This document shows positions 32,150 to 41,634 of a stretch of DNA of 64,000 nucleotides, piece after piece. The notes beneath the pieces are model-generated. The model ran no database searches, had not been told where the DNA came from, and saw nothing but the letters and a program-made list of their open reading frames with translations. Within the stretch, counting starts at the first letter, position 1. Each line of letters opens with the position of its first letter. The position numbers were made by a program, and so were the translations under genes. Source of the DNA: Janthinobacterium sp. CG3 (GTDB taxonomy: Bacteria > Pseudomonadota > Gammaproteobacteria > Burkholderiales > Burkholderiaceae_D); contig NZ_KB467824.1 in the NCBI RefSeq assembly GCF_000344615.1, forward strand, positions 1,390,592-1,454,591, written 5' to 3'.

Positions 32150-32929
32150 TCACCGTACTACGTTGAATAGATTGAAGAAATTATCCGTCGTCTGGCGTGC
32201 GACGTCGGCCAGCGGAATGCCCTTTAGCGCGGACAGGTATTCGGCGACATGGGCCACGTAGCCTGGCTCGTTGATGCGGCCACGGAACGGCACCGGCGCC
32301 AGGTAGGGCGAGTCGGTTTCGATCAAGATGCGCTCCAGCGGCACTTCGCGCGCCACCGCCTGCAAATCCTTGGCGCTCTTGAACGTCACGATGCCCGAAA
32401 AAGAGATGTAGAAACCCATGTCGATGGCGGCCCTGGCCACGTCCAGCGATTCGGTGAAGCAATGCATGACGCCGGCGACGCCGCCCGCGTCGGTGCCGGC
32501 GCCCTCCTCGCGCATGATGCCGATGGTGTCCTCGCTGGCGGCCCGGGTGTGGATAATCAAAGGCTTACGGGTGATTCTTGATGCTTTGATGTGAGTGCGG
32601 AAACGCTCGCGCTGCCACTCCAGGTCGCCGGTCAGGCGGAAATAGTCCAGGCCGGTCTCGCCGATGGCGATAATTTTCGGGTGGTCCGACAGGCGCACCA
32701 GCTCGTCGACCGACGGCTCCGGCGTTTCCTCGTAGTCGGGATGGACGCCGACCGAGGCGAAAATATGCGGATACTGTTCGGCCAGCGCTAGCACCTGTGG
32801 AAAGTCCGGCAGGTCGACCGACACGCACAAAGCGTGGGTGACCTTGTTCTCGGCCATCTTGGCGAGGATCTCGGGCATGCGAGCGGCCAGCTCGGGGAAA
32901 TTGATATGGCAATGAGAATCGATATACAT
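32150..32929 (-). CDS. TatD-family metal-dependent deoxyribonuclease
   Basis: 259 residues. TIM-barrel hydrolase with metal ligands in IDSHCHI (3-9), the Glu of AIGETGLDYF, His in LIIHTRAA, His in GVMHCFTE and Asp in LIETDSPYL. TatD/YcfH enzymes have DNase activity and roles in DNA repair or quality control; they are not part of Tat export. It follows the pilZ gene after 92 bases. Confidence 0.9.
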   Translation of the reverse strand: MYIDSHCHINFPELAARMPEILAKMAENKVTHALCVSVDLPDFPQVLALAEQYPHIFASVGVHPDYEETPEPSVDELVRLSDHPKIIAIGETGLDYFRLTGDLEWQRERFRTHIKASRITRKPLIIHTRAASEDTIGIMREEGAGTDAGGVAGVMHCFTESLDVARAAIDMGFYISFSGIVTFKSAKDLQAVAREVPLERILIETDSPYLAPVPFRGRINEPGYVAHVAEYLSALKGIPLADVARQTTDNFFNLFNVVR

Positions 32930-33021
32930 GGCGCGATTGTACGCGAGCGGCGCGGCGCTCGCCAGCGCGGGGACCGGACCGCGCCGGCGCCGGTCCAGGG
33001 CGCCGCCGGACGGGGCGGCCG

Positions 33022-33399
33022 CTACAGCGTGTGGGTGGCGCGCGACGAACGCAGCGCGGCGCCGAGGATTTCCTCGATGCGCAGGCGGGCGCGCTGGCCG
33101 CTGTCATCGTCGGGAAAGTGCACGCCTATGCCTTGCGCCTTGTTGTTGTTGGCGCCGGGCGGCGTCAACCAGGCGACCTTGCCGGCAATCGGGTATTTGT
33201 TGGCGTCGTCCATCAGCGCCAGGATCAGGTAGATCTCGTCGCCGATCTTGTACGGTTTCTGCGTCGGCACGAACATGCCGCCGTACTTGAGGAACGGCAT
33301 GTAAGCCGCGTACAGGGCGGCCTTTTCCTTGATCGCCAGCGACAGCACCGTCGGCCGGCCTATCGGCACGGCGGTCACGTCAGTTGGGCTGCCTGTCAT
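33022..33399 (-). CDS. PilZ-domain protein, type IV pilus assembly type
   Basis: 125 residues. A single PilZ domain in the pilus-type form: VLSLAIKEKAALYAAYMPFL at the start, FVPTQKPYKIGDEIYLILAL in the barrel, and HFPDDDSGQRARLRIEEIL at the end. It lacks the RxxxR c-di-GMP motif, as in pilus PilZ proteins that act with the FimX/PilB machinery. ATG 33399 follows AAGGA, 10 bases after holB, so co-transcribed. Confidence 0.9.
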   Translation of the reverse strand: MTGSPTDVTAVPIGRPTVLSLAIKEKAALYAAYMPFLKYGGMFVPTQKPYKIGDEIYLILALMDDANKYPIAGKVAWLTPPGANNNKAQGIGVHFPDDDSGQRARLRIEEILGAALRSSRATHTL

Positions 33400-33409
33400 T
33401 CATTTCCTT

Positions 33410-34441
33410 TCAAGCACAGCAGGCCGTGTAGTCGAGCAGCATGTCCTCGATAAAGAGCTTGGGCGAGAGCGGATGCTCGGCCACCGCGCGCCGTTCGTTG
33501 GCGCTTTTGATCGCGCCCATCAAACGGCTGACGTGGATTTTCCCGGCCAGCGCCTCCAACTCCCTCTGGTAGCGGGGATAGTAACGGATGTTTCCCGCCA
33601 GTTTGTACGAAAAAACGTCGTAAAGCCAGCGTTGCAAACAAGAAACCAAAAGATTGAGCGGCGCCTTCTGCAATTTCTCGGCCGTTTTCAGCGCGCCTTC
33701 GACGCTCGGATGGGCCAGCAGTTGCAGCAAGGCCTCGGTTTCCTCGCGGCCGCCGCCGGTGTCGGCCCTGGCCAGCGCCGCCAGCGGCGCCCCGCCCTGC
33801 TCGCGCAACCAACTGTCGGCGTCGCCCAAACCCTGCACCTTGAGCCAGGCCAAGGCCTGCTCGTGGCTGGGCATCGGCAGCGCGAACTTGCGGCAGCGCG
33901 ACAAAATTGTCGGCAGCAAGCGGTCCAGGCTGTTCGACGCCAACAGGAACACGGTCCCCGGCGGCGGCTCTTCCAAAGTTTTCAGCAAGGCGTTCGAGGC
34001 CGGCGTGTTGAGCGCCTCGGCCGGATACAGCACCACCACCCGCAAGCCCTGGCGGTGGGTCGAGATGTTCATGAAGTCGGCCAGCGCGCGGATCTGCTCG
34101 ATCTTGATGTCCTTCGACGGCGTCTTGGTCGACTTGCTTTTCTTGCCGCCGTCGGCCTCCGGGTCGTCGCCGTCGACCTCGTCCTCCAGCGCCTCCGGCC
34201 GCACGCGGCGGTAGTCCGGATGGTTGTGCTGCAGGAACCAGCCGCAGGAGGCGCATTTGCCGCAGGCGTGGTGGTCGGCGCGCACGTCCTCGCACAGCAA
34301 GGACTGGGCGAAACGTTCGATAAAGTCGGACTTGCCGATGCCGGCCGCGCCGTGGAACAGGATCGCGTGCGGCATGCGCGCGCGCAGCTGTTGCAACTGT
34401 TGCCAGGCGGCCTCTTGCCAAGGATAAAGTGGACTACTCAT
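33410..34441 (-). CDS. holB: DNA polymerase III subunit delta'
   Basis: 343 residues. Clamp-loader subunit that, with DnaX and HolA, loads the beta clamp. Walker-A-like GAAGIGKS, four-Cys zinc module (CGKCASCGWF region), VVLYPAEALNTPASNALLKT and LEEPPPGTVFLLASN, then the arginine-finger-type SRCR. A charged insertion (DEVDGDDPEADGGKKSKSTK) in the N-terminal part is unusual. ATG 34441 is preferred over an upstream in-frame start. Lies between tmk and pilZ. Confidence 0.92.
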   Translation of the reverse strand: MSSPLYPWQEAAWQQLQQLRARMPHAILFHGAAGIGKSDFIERFAQSLLCEDVRADHHACGKCASCGWFLQHNHPDYRRVRPEALEDEVDGDDPEADGGKKSKSTKTPSKDIKIEQIRALADFMNISTHRQGLRVVVLYPAEALNTPASNALLKTLEEPPPGTVFLLASNSLDRLLPTILSRCRKFALPMPSHEQALAWLKVQGLGDADSWLREQGGAPLAALARADTGGGREETEALLQLLAHPSVEGALKTAEKLQKAPLNLLVSCLQRWLYDVFSYKLAGNIRYYPRYQRELEALAGKIHVSRLMGAIKSANERRAVAEHPLSPKLFIEDMLLDYTACCA

Positions 34442-34517
34442 ATCTATTTTTCTTTTTAAAACAACGGCCTGCAAAGCGTTCTTAATGTGTTACCGGCGCC
34501 GTATTGCGCACGCGCGG

Positions 34518-35165
34518 TCAATGCCCGGGCGTCGATACATCGAGCACGGCATGCAATATCGCCGCCAATTGTCCTTCGATGGCGGCAATCGACTGGGTCG
34601 AGTCGATCACGCGGAAGCGTTGCGGAAACTGCGCGGCGCGGCGCAGGTATTCCTCGCGGGTGGCGCTGAAGAAGTCGGCCTGTTCCTGTTCGAACTTGTC
34701 GAGCGAACGGGTGGCGTCGAGCCGGGCCCGCGCCACTTCCAGCGGCACGTCGAACAGCAAGGTCAGATCGGGTTGCAAGGCCGGGTGCACCCATTGCTCC
34801 AGCGCCTCCATCTTGCCGCGGTCGAGGCCGCGCCCGCCGCCCTGGTAGGCGAAGCTGGCGTCGGTGAACCGGTCCGAGATCACCCACTCGCCGCGCTGCA
34901 GCGCCGGCGCGATCACCTGGGCGATGTGCTCGCGCCGGCTGGCGAACATCAGCAGCGCTTCAGTTTCCAAATGCATTTTCTCGTGCAGCAGCAAGTCGCG
35001 CAGCTTTTCGCCCAGCGCCGTGCCGCCCGGCTCACGCGTCGTCACCAGCGTGACGCCGCGCAGGCGCAGGAATGCGGCCACGAAACCGATGTGTGTCGAT
35101 TTGCCTGCGCCGTCGATGCCTTCGAAGCTGATGAAACGCGCAGGGGTAATACTCTGTTGTGTCAT
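34518..35165 (-). CDS. tmk: Thymidylate kinase
   Basis: 215 residues. Phosphorylates dTMP to dTDP. P-loop [28 protein letters not shown] (the DR/RE-type acceptor region), DRF motif [18 protein letters not shown], and a C-terminal half with [13 protein letters not shown] 35165 begins the typical protein; TTG 35174 would add three residues. 13 bases downstream of mltG. Confidence 0.94.
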   Translation of the reverse strand: MTQQSITPARFISFEGIDGAGKSTHIGFVAAFLRLRGVTLVTTREPGGTALGEKLRDLLLHEKMHLETEALLMFASRREHIAQVIAPALQRGEWVISDRFTDASFAYQGGGRGLDRGKMEALEQWVHPALQPDLTLLFDVPLEVARARLDATRSLDKFEQEQADFFSATREEYLRRAAQFPQRFRVIDSTQSIAAIEGQLAAILHAVLDVSTPGH

Positions 35166-35178
35166 GAAACGCAAACGC

Positions 35179-36165
35179 CTATCGTTGATATTGATTCACT
35201 GCCCGGTTGTGGTCGGGCAGGGTGCCGGAAAATTGGCTGGTGCCGTCGCCGCGGGCGACGAAATACAGCGCGTCGGTCTTGGCCGGCGCCAGCGCCGCGG
35301 TCAGCGACTGCGCGCCCGGCAAGGCGATCGGCGTCGGCGGCAAACCGGCGCGGGTGTAGGTATTGTACGGGTTGTCGCCTTCCAGGTCGCGCTTGCGGAT
35401 TTTACCGTCGTAGCGCTCGCCCATGCCGTAAATCACGGTCGGGTCGGTTTGCAGCAGCATGCCCAGCTTCAAGCGGTTGACGAACACGCCGGCGATCATG
35501 GTACGCTCGGACTTTTGCCCGGTTTCCTTCTCGACGATGGAGGCCATCGTCAGCGCCTCGTAGGCGCTCTTGTACGGCAGGGCCGGGTCGCGCTTCTCCC
35601 ACGCCTCGCGCAGGCGCTCCATCAGCATCGCGTGCGCCTGCTTGAACACCTGCATGTCGCTGGCGCCCTTGGCGAACAGATAGGTATCGGGAAAGAACAA
35701 GCCCTCCGGCAATTTGTACTCGGGCGTAATCCTGGCCATCAGCGCCTGGTCGCTCAGTTGCGCGGTGTCGTGCTTCAAGCCCTCGTGGGCTGCCATCGCC
35801 AGGCGCATCTGCTTGAAGGTCCAGCCCTCGATGATGGTCAGCGATTCCTGGGCGAATTCGCCGCGCGCCAACTGGTTAATCAGGCGCATCGGCGTGGTGC
35901 CCGGCTTCAACTCGTAGGAACCGGCCTTCAGCTTGCCGCTCTTGGCGCTGACGCGCGCCAGCAGGTTGAACAGCAGCGGCTCGATCGGCACCCCGGCCTC
36001 GGCGATTTGCTGGCCCGCCGCGTGGGCGCCGCTGCCGGGGGTGATCGTAAACGCAATCGCCGGCTCCTGTTCGGTAATCGGCTGCTGCGCCCAGTAGGCA
36101 AAACCGACACCGGCGGCCGCTGCGGCCACCATCGCGCTAAGGAAAACTGTTTTAATGAAAGCCAT
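35179..36165 (-). CDS. mltG: Endolytic murein transglycosylase MltG
   Basis: 328 residues. Cleaves nascent glycan strands at the inner membrane and sets glycan length. One N-terminal membrane helix ([20 protein letters not shown]), a LysM-like region, and the YceG domain with [13 protein letters not shown] (the catalytic Glu) and [18 protein letters not shown]. First gene of the minus-strand cell-envelope/replication cluster, divergent from ygfZ with a 124-base spacer that contains TATAAT at 36240. Confidence 0.94.
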   Translation of the reverse strand: MAFIKTVFLSAMVAAAAAGVGFAYWAQQPITEQEPAIAFTITPGSGAHAAGQQIAEAGVPIEPLLFNLLARVSAKSGKLKAGSYELKPGTTPMRLINQLARGEFAQESLTIIEGWTFKQMRLAMAAHEGLKHDTAQLSDQALMARITPEYKLPEGLFFPDTYLFAKGASDMQVFKQAHAMLMERLREAWEKRDPALPYKSAYEALTMASIVEKETGQKSERTMIAGVFVNRLKLGMLLQTDPTVIYGMGERYDGKIRKRDLEGDNPYNTYTRAGLPPTPIALPGAQSLTAALAPAKTDALYFVARGDGTSQFSGTLPDHNRAVNQYQR

Positions 36166-36289
36166 CTGTTAGATTCAAGTGGTGAATGATGCCGGCGGGC
36201 GATTTTTGGTGATACTCGGCGCGTTTTTCGCGACATCACTATAATGAGCCCGTAATGATAATGCTTTAATCGTCAAACTATTGGAAATT

Positions 36290-37360
36290 ATGAATAACTG
36301 GAATCAATTTTTAGTGCTGCAGGGCGCGCACGGCAGCGACGGGCTGTTTGACGACTTCGGCGCGGCGCTGGGCGCCGCCGATCTGGCCGACGGTTTCGTC
36401 GCCCCGATCACCGACCTCGGCCTGATCGGCATCAGCGGCGACGACGCCGCCACCTTCCTGCACAGCCAATTGACCAACGACGTCGAACACCTGGGCGCCG
36501 CCGAAGCGCGCCTGGCCGGCTATTGCACGCCCAAGGGTCGCTTATTGGCAACTTTCTTGATGTGGCGCAATGATACGTCGATTTTCCTCGAACTGCCGCG
36601 CGATATTCAACCGGCGCTGCAAAAACGCCTGCAAATGTTCGTCATGCGCGCCAAGGCCAAGCTGCACGACGCCAGCGCCGACGCCGCCAACCAGCTTATC
36701 CTGGGACTGGGCGGCGCCAAGGCCGAGGCCCTGCTGAAGACCTGGTTCGCGGCCCTGCCGAGCGCGCCCTACGCCAAGCTGGAGCAACAGCCGCACGGCA
36801 CCCTGATCCGCGTGGCCGACGCCTTCGGCGCGCCGCGCTACCAGTGGCTGCTGTCGGCCGAGAGCGCGCAAGCCGTCTGGCCGGCGCTGGCCGCCGGCTT
36901 GGCCAAGGGCGGCAACGACGCCTGGCGCCTGTCCGAAGTGCACGCCGGCGTGCCGCAGATTGGCGCCGCCACGCAGGAAAAATTCGTGCCGCAAATGGTC
37001 AACTTCGAACTGCTGGGCGGCGTCAATTTCAAGAAAGGCTGCTACCCGGGCCAGGAAATCGTCGCGCGCAGCCAGTACCTGGGCAAGCTCAAGCGCCGCA
37101 CCACGCTCGTCAGTATCGCCGACGCCGGCGCCAAGGCCGGCGACGAGGTGTTCGCCGTGGCCGACCCGGAGCAACCGTGCGGCATGGTCGTCAACGCGGC
37201 GCCGAACGGCGCCGGCGGCATCGACGCGCTGGTCGAAATGAAACTGGCGGCGATCGAACAAGGCACGGCCGACGCGGGTTCGGTGCGGCACGGCTCGGCC
37301 GGCGGCGCGCCGCTGCGCTTCCTGGCGATGCCCTATGTGCTGGACGCGCTCGACCTGTAG
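36290..37360 (+). CDS. ygfZ: Folate-binding Fe-S cluster repair/assembly factor YgfZ
   Basis: 356 residues. A GcvT-like tetrahydrofolate-binding protein that supports Fe-S enzymes such as MiaB. The signature KKGCYPGQEIVARSQYLGKL is intact, with the family's key Cys. The N-terminal GLIGISGDDAATFLHSQLTNDV matches. ATG 36290 sits behind TTGGAAAT. Starts a three-gene plus-strand run with DUF4936 and NRDE genes. Confidence 0.9.
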   Translation: MNNWNQFLVLQGAHGSDGLFDDFGAALGAADLADGFVAPITDLGLIGISGDDAATFLHSQLTNDVEHLGAAEARLAGYCTPKGRLLATFLMWRNDTSIFLELPRDIQPALQKRLQMFVMRAKAKLHDASADAANQLILGLGGAKAEALLKTWFAALPSAPYAKLEQQPHGTLIRVADAFGAPRYQWLLSAESAQAVWPALAAGLAKGGNDAWRLSEVHAGVPQIGAATQEKFVPQMVNFELLGGVNFKKGCYPGQEIVARSQYLGKLKRRTTLVSIADAGAKAGDEVFAVADPEQPCGMVVNAAPNGAGGIDALVEMKLAAIEQGTADAGSVRHGSAGGAPLRFLAMPYVLDALDL

Positions 37361-37365
37361 CCGCG

Positions 37366-37656
37366 ATGAACGACCTCTACATTTATTACCAGGTACGCGA
37401 AGAAGACGCCGCCGCTCTGCTGGGGCTGGTGACGGCGCTGCAAGCGCGGCTGGGCGCGCAACACGGCGTCGCCGCGCAACTCAAGCGCCGACCCGACAGC
37501 AAGGACGGCTTGCAAACCTGGATGGAGATCTACGCGGCCACCGCGCCCGGCTTCGCGGCCGCGCTCGACGCCGCAGCGCAGCAAAGCGGCGTGGCCGCCC
37601 TGACCGCGGGCGCGCGCCACACCGAAGTCTTTATGGACCTGAACCCATGTGCCTGA
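37366..37656 (+). CDS. DUF4936-family protein
   Basis: 96 residues (MNDLYIYYQVREEDAAALLG ... HTEVFMDLNPCA). A small soluble ferredoxin-like-fold type protein with no known function. It starts 5 bases after ygfZ and its stop overlaps the next start by 10 bases, so it is translated with both neighbours. A role connected with YgfZ is possible from context only. Confidence 0.8.
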   Translation: MNDLYIYYQVREEDAAALLGLVTALQARLGAQHGVAAQLKRRPDSKDGLQTWMEIYAATAPGFAAALDAAAQQSGVAALTAGARHTEVFMDLNPCA

Positions 37657-38384
37657 TCGTCTTTGCCTGGAAAGTCATCCCCGGCGTGCCGCTGATCGCC
37701 GCCGCCAACCGCGACGAATTCTACGAACGGGCCAGCGCGCCGGCCGGCGTCTGGCCGGAACACCCGAACGTCTACGCCGGGCGCGACCTGCAAGCCGGCG
37801 GCAGCTGGATGGGCATCACCCGCGAAGGCGGGGCCGGCTCGCGCTTCGCCGCCATCACCAACATCCGCAGCCCGCAAGACCGGCGCAGCGACGCGCCGTC
37901 GCGCGGCGCGCTGGTGGCCGACTACCTGGCCGGCAGCATGACGGCGCAACAATACGTCGCCGACATCGAAGCCGGCGGCGCCGACTACAACGGCTATAAC
38001 CTGGTGCTGGGCGACCGCGACACCCTGATCTGGTACTCCAACCGCGGCCAGGACGACGCCCGCAACGGCCAACCGCTGGAGGCGGGCATCTACGGCCTGT
38101 CGAACGCCCTGCTCGACGCGCCGTGGCCGAAAGTGCTCAAAACCAAAGCCCAATTCGCCAGCCTGCTGTGCCAGGGCGCGCCCGACGAAGCCTATTTCGA
38201 AATGCTCGCCGACACCGCGCGCGCGCCCGACCTGCGCCTGCCCGAAACCGGCGTGCCACTCGACCTCGAACGCGTGCTCTCGGCGGTGCGCATCGAAACG
38301 CCGGGCTATGGCACGCGCAGCTCGACCGTCGTCAAACTCTACGCCGAGGCGCCCGGCGAATTGCACGAACTCTTCATCCAATAA
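37647..38384 (+). CDS. NRDE-family protein (TANGO2 homologue)
   Basis: 245 residues. Begins MCLIVFAWKVIPGVPLIAAA followed by NRDEFYERA, the family signature with its N-terminal nucleophile-like Cys2. The TANGO2/NRDE family has been linked to haem and lipid handling in eukaryotes; the bacterial role is open. The ATG lies inside the 3' end of the DUF4936 gene. Confidence 0.9.
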   Translation: MCLIVFAWKVIPGVPLIAAANRDEFYERASAPAGVWPEHPNVYAGRDLQAGGSWMGITREGGAGSRFAAITNIRSPQDRRSDAPSRGALVADYLAGSMTAQQYVADIEAGGADYNGYNLVLGDRDTLIWYSNRGQDDARNGQPLEAGIYGLSNALLDAPWPKVLKTKAQFASLLCQGAPDEAYFEMLADTARAPDLRLPETGVPLDLERVLSAVRIETPGYGTRSSTVVKLYAEAPGELHELFIQ

Positions 38385-38430
38385 GCCTCCCGACGCGACC
38401 CGGGTTGTTGGCGCGCTTGCCTGCTCGGGA

Positions 38431-38868
38431 TTAATTGAATGCCAACGCCATTTCCACGTGCGCGATGCCGGCTTCGTCGAATTCGGGGCCGCTGATGGCG
38501 AAGCCGTGCGCCTGGTAGAACGGCGCGGCCAGCGTTTGCGCGTTCAGTACGACGCGCACGTCGCCGCGCTCGCGCGCCTTGCCCATCAGCGCTTGCAGCA
38601 GCGCGCCGCCGATGCCGCCGCCGCGCCCCGCCTTGCGCACCGCCATGCGGCCGATGTGGCCGTCCGGCAGCAGGCGCCCGGTGCCGACCGGCACGCCGGC
38701 AGCGTCGTAGGCGACAGCGTGCAGGCTCAACGGGTCCATGTCGTCGAGTTCGATTTCGGCGGGCACTTTCTGCTCGTCGACGAAGACTTCAAAGCGGATC
38801 AGGCGGGCGTCGGCGCGCAGGGTGTCCCAGTCGCCAAATCGGATGGTGTGCAGGCTGTGCTTGCTCAT
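38431..38868 (-). CDS. GNAT N-acetyltransferase
   Basis: 145 residues. Opens with the ElaA/YjcF-like RLIRFEVFVDEQKVPAEIEL, then acetyl-CoA motif RMAVRKAGRGGGIGGALLQA (about 76-95) and the closing NAQTLAAPFYQAHGF. Substrate unknown. 46 bases downstream of an SDR gene and on the same strand, so possibly the tail of that operon. Confidence 0.88.
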   Translation of the reverse strand: MSKHSLHTIRFGDWDTLRADARLIRFEVFVDEQKVPAEIELDDMDPLSLHAVAYDAAGVPVGTGRLLPDGHIGRMAVRKAGRGGGIGGALLQALMGKARERGDVRVVLNAQTLAAPFYQAHGFAISGPEFDEAGIAHVEMALAFN

Positions 38869-38914
38869 GTGTCGAATAAATGTCGGGGAAACGCTGATTG
38901 TCGCATGCGCGGAC

Positions 38915-39826
38915 TCAAGCTTGGGCCATCTTCATACTCGAACGCAACATTTCGCTGACGTGCGGCGTGGCACGGTACGGGTCAGGCGGATTTTCCCGCG
39001 CGACGATGGCAGCCATCTGCTCTTGCACGCCGCCCAGCGCGTTCGGGTGCGAGTAAATGTAGAACTGGCCGCCGCGGATGGCGTCGAAGGTGATGTCGGC
39101 CACTTGCGCCGCCGATACCTTGCCCGAGGTCACGGCCTTGGTCGTCACCGCCTGCGAGGCCAGTTGGCTGGCCGTCGGACGCGCCGTCATGCGCACGTCG
39201 TCCGGGCGGTTGCGGTGCGATTCGTTGATGCCGGTCGGCACGAAGTACGGGCACAGCACCGAGGTGCCGATCGGCGCCTCGACCAGCTTCAGGTCGTGGT
39301 ACAGGGTTTCGGCCAACGACACGACGGCGTGCTTGGAAACGTTGTAGACGCCCATCGCCGGCGCGTTCAGCAGCCCCGCCATCGAGGCGGTGTTGACGAT
39401 GTGTCCCTCGTAGGCCGGGTCGGCTTTGGCGCATTCAAGCATCAGCTTGGTGAAGATGCGCACGCCGTGGATGACGCCCCAGAGGTTGACGCCCAGCACC
39501 CATTCCCAGTCGGCCTCGGAGTTTTCCCAGATCAGCCCGCCCGAGCCGACGCCGGCGTTGTTGAACAGCAGGTGCACGGCGCCGTACTTGGCCATGCTGG
39601 CGTCGGCCAGCGCCTGCACCTGCTCGCCCTTGCGCACGTCGCACAGCAGCGCCAGCACGTCGGCGCCGCCCGCCTCGAGTTCGGCCCGGGCCGCGTCGAG
39701 CGCGTTTTGCTGTACGTCGGCGAGCACCAGTTTCATGCCCAGGCGCGCCGCGACGTTGGCGAATTCCCGGCCCAGGCCGGCGGCGCCGCCGGTGATCACG
39801 ACGACTTTGTTTTGGAAGTTGTTCAT
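38915..39826 (-). CDS. Short-chain dehydrogenase/reductase
   Basis: 303 residues. NAD(P) Rossmann motif TGGAAGLGREFA, NNAG at about 90, catalytic Ser in NTASMAGLL and YxxxK as YNVSKHA. The C-terminal extension of about 50 residues is longer than in classical SDRs. Its ATG follows the oxidoreductase stop directly (TAAATG). Probably a step in the same oxidation pathway as the thiolase and acyl-CoA dehydrogenase. Confidence 0.88.
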   Translation of the reverse strand: MNNFQNKVVVITGGAAGLGREFANVAARLGMKLVLADVQQNALDAARAELEAGGADVLALLCDVRKGEQVQALADASMAKYGAVHLLFNNAGVGSGGLIWENSEADWEWVLGVNLWGVIHGVRIFTKLMLECAKADPAYEGHIVNTASMAGLLNAPAMGVYNVSKHAVVSLAETLYHDLKLVEAPIGTSVLCPYFVPTGINESHRNRPDDVRMTARPTASQLASQAVTTKAVTSGKVSAAQVADITFDAIRGGQFYIYSHPNALGGVQEQMAAIVARENPPDPYRATPHVSEMLRSSMKMAQA

Positions 39827-40822
39827 TTAGCCTAGTTTCACCAGTTGTTTACCGAAGTTTTTACCTTGGAGCAGGCCGATGAAGGCCTCGGGCGCCGCCG
39901 CCAGACCGGATGCGATGGTTTCGCGGTAGCGCAGTTTGCCGCCGGCCACCAGCAGGCCCAGCTCGGAGAGCCCCTGCGGCCAGTATTCCATGTGCTCGGT
40001 GACGATGAAGCCGCGCAGCGTCAGCCGGCTCGTCAGCAGGAAGCGGAAATTCTTGATCGACATGTCGGCGCCGTTGTAGCCGGCGATCAGGCCGCACAGC
40101 GCGACCCGGCCGAAGGCGTTGGTGCGCGGCAGCGCGGCGTCGAAGATCGGCCCGCCGACGTTTTCAAAGATCGCGTCGATGCCGTGCGGCGTCGCCGCGG
40201 CCAGGTCGGCGGCGACGTTGCCGGCCTGGTAGTCGATGCAGGCGTCGAAGCCCAGCTCGTCGGCCACGTAGGCGCATTTCTGCGGCCCGCCGGCCACGCC
40301 GACCACGCGGCAGCCGCGCAACTTGGCCAGTTGCCCGACCACGCTGCCGACGGCGCCGCTGGCCGCCGTGACCACCACGGTTTCGCCCGCCTTCGGGTGC
40401 ATGATCTGGTTCAAGCCGTACCACGCGGCCATGCCCGGCATGCCGACCGCGCCCAGGTAGGCCGACAGGGGCACGCGGCTGGTGTCGACCTTGCGCAGCA
40501 TGGTGCCGTCGGATACCGCCATCTCGGCCCAGCCGAGCACGCCGACGACTGCGTCGCCGACGGCAAATTTCGGGTGGCGCGACGCCACCACCTGGCCGGC
40601 GGTGCCACCTATCATCGTTTCGTTGAGCGCCTGCGGGGCGGCGTAGCTTTTCGCCTCGCTCATGCGCCCGCGCATATACGGGTCCAGCGACAAATAGTCG
40701 TTGCGCACCAGCACTTGGCCGTCGGCGAGCTCGGGCGCGGCTACCGTTTCAAGGCGGAAGTCGCTGGCCTTGACCTCGCCGCGCGGCCGGGCGGCCAGTA
40801 CGATGCGTTGGTAACTAGTCAT
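39827..40822 (-). CDS. NADP-dependent alkenal/one oxidoreductase (zinc-free MDR, CurA-like)
   Basis: 331 residues. Medium-chain reductase of the leukotriene-B4-dehydrogenase / quinone-oxidoreductase type: YLSLDPYMRGRMSEAKSYA, cofactor site TAASGAVGSVVGQLAKLRGC, and NVGGPIFDAALPR. Zinc ligands are absent. Reduces a C=C bond next to a carbonyl in known relatives. ATG 40822 follows AAAGGAG by seven bases. Between two SDR genes, co-transcribed. Confidence 0.88.
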   Translation of the reverse strand: MTSYQRIVLAARPRGEVKASDFRLETVAAPELADGQVLVRNDYLSLDPYMRGRMSEAKSYAAPQALNETMIGGTAGQVVASRHPKFAVGDAVVGVLGWAEMAVSDGTMLRKVDTSRVPLSAYLGAVGMPGMAAWYGLNQIMHPKAGETVVVTAASGAVGSVVGQLAKLRGCRVVGVAGGPQKCAYVADELGFDACIDYQAGNVAADLAAATPHGIDAIFENVGGPIFDAALPRTNAFGRVALCGLIAGYNGADMSIKNFRFLLTSRLTLRGFIVTEHMEYWPQGLSELGLLVAGGKLRYRETIASGLAAAPEAFIGLLQGKNFGKQLVKLG

Positions 40823-40833
40823 GATGTCTCCTT

Positions 40834-41616
40834 TCAAACCGCCGAAACGCCGCCGTCAACCGCCAGCGTCTGGCCAGTGATGTGCTTGCCGGCGTCGGAG
40901 GCGAACAGCAGCGTGACGCCCTTCAAGTCCTCGTCGTCGCCGATGCGGCGCAGCGGCACGTCCTTCTTCAGCTCGTCGACGCCTATCTTGTCGAGCAAGC
41001 CCTTGGTCATCTTGGACGGGAAGAAACCCGGCGCGATGGCGTTGACGTTGATGCCGTAGGCGCCCCACTCGCCCGCCAGCGTGCGGGTAAAGTTGATCAC
41101 CGCCGCCTTCGACGTGTTGTAGGCGATGGTTTTCATCGGGCCGGGCGGGTTGCCGGCCAAGCCGGCGATCGAGGCGATGTTGATGATGCGGCCCGACTGG
41201 CGCGGAATCATCGAGCGCTTGCCGACCGCCTGCGACACCTGGAAGATGCTGCGGATGTTCAGGTTCATCACCTTGTCCCAGGCCTCCAGCGGATAATCCT
41301 CGGCCGGCGCGCCCCAGCTGGCGCCGGCGTTGTTGATCAGAATATCGATGTGGCCCAGGCGTTCCAGCGCGGCGTCGACCAGTTCAGTGGCGGCCTCGTC
41401 CTTCGACAAATCGACGGCGACGGCGTAGGCGCTGACCTTGCGCTCGGCCAGGAAGGCGAGCGCCTCGTCCAGGTCGGCTTGCTTGCGCGCGGCAATGACG
41501 ACCGTGGCGCCCTGCTCGCCCAGCGCCAGCGCCATTTGCAGGCCCAGCCCGCGCGAGCCGCCGGTGACCAGCGCGGTTTTGCCGACGAGGCTGAATAATT
41601 CTTGTGTCGTACGCAT
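40834..41616 (-). CDS. Short-chain dehydrogenase (gluconate-5-dehydrogenase / 3-oxoacyl reductase type)
   Basis: 260 residues. TGGSRGLGLQ cofactor loop, NNAG (about 92-95), Ser in INIASIAGLAG, YNTSK catalytic pair, and the usual C-terminal GQTLAVDGG. A classical SDR fold and length. Its substrate is set by the operon, probably a 3-hydroxyacyl or cyclic alcohol intermediate; this is inference. Confidence 0.9.
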   Translation of the reverse strand: MRTTQELFSLVGKTALVTGGSRGLGLQMALALGEQGATVVIAARKQADLDEALAFLAERKVSAYAVAVDLSKDEAATELVDAALERLGHIDILINNAGASWGAPAEDYPLEAWDKVMNLNIRSIFQVSQAVGKRSMIPRQSGRIINIASIAGLAGNPPGPMKTIAYNTSKAAVINFTRTLAGEWGAYGINVNAIAPGFFPSKMTKGLLDKIGVDELKKDVPLRRIGDDEDLKGVTLLFASDAGKHITGQTLAVDGGVSAV

Positions 41617-41634
41617 AGTGTTTCCTCTATTCTT

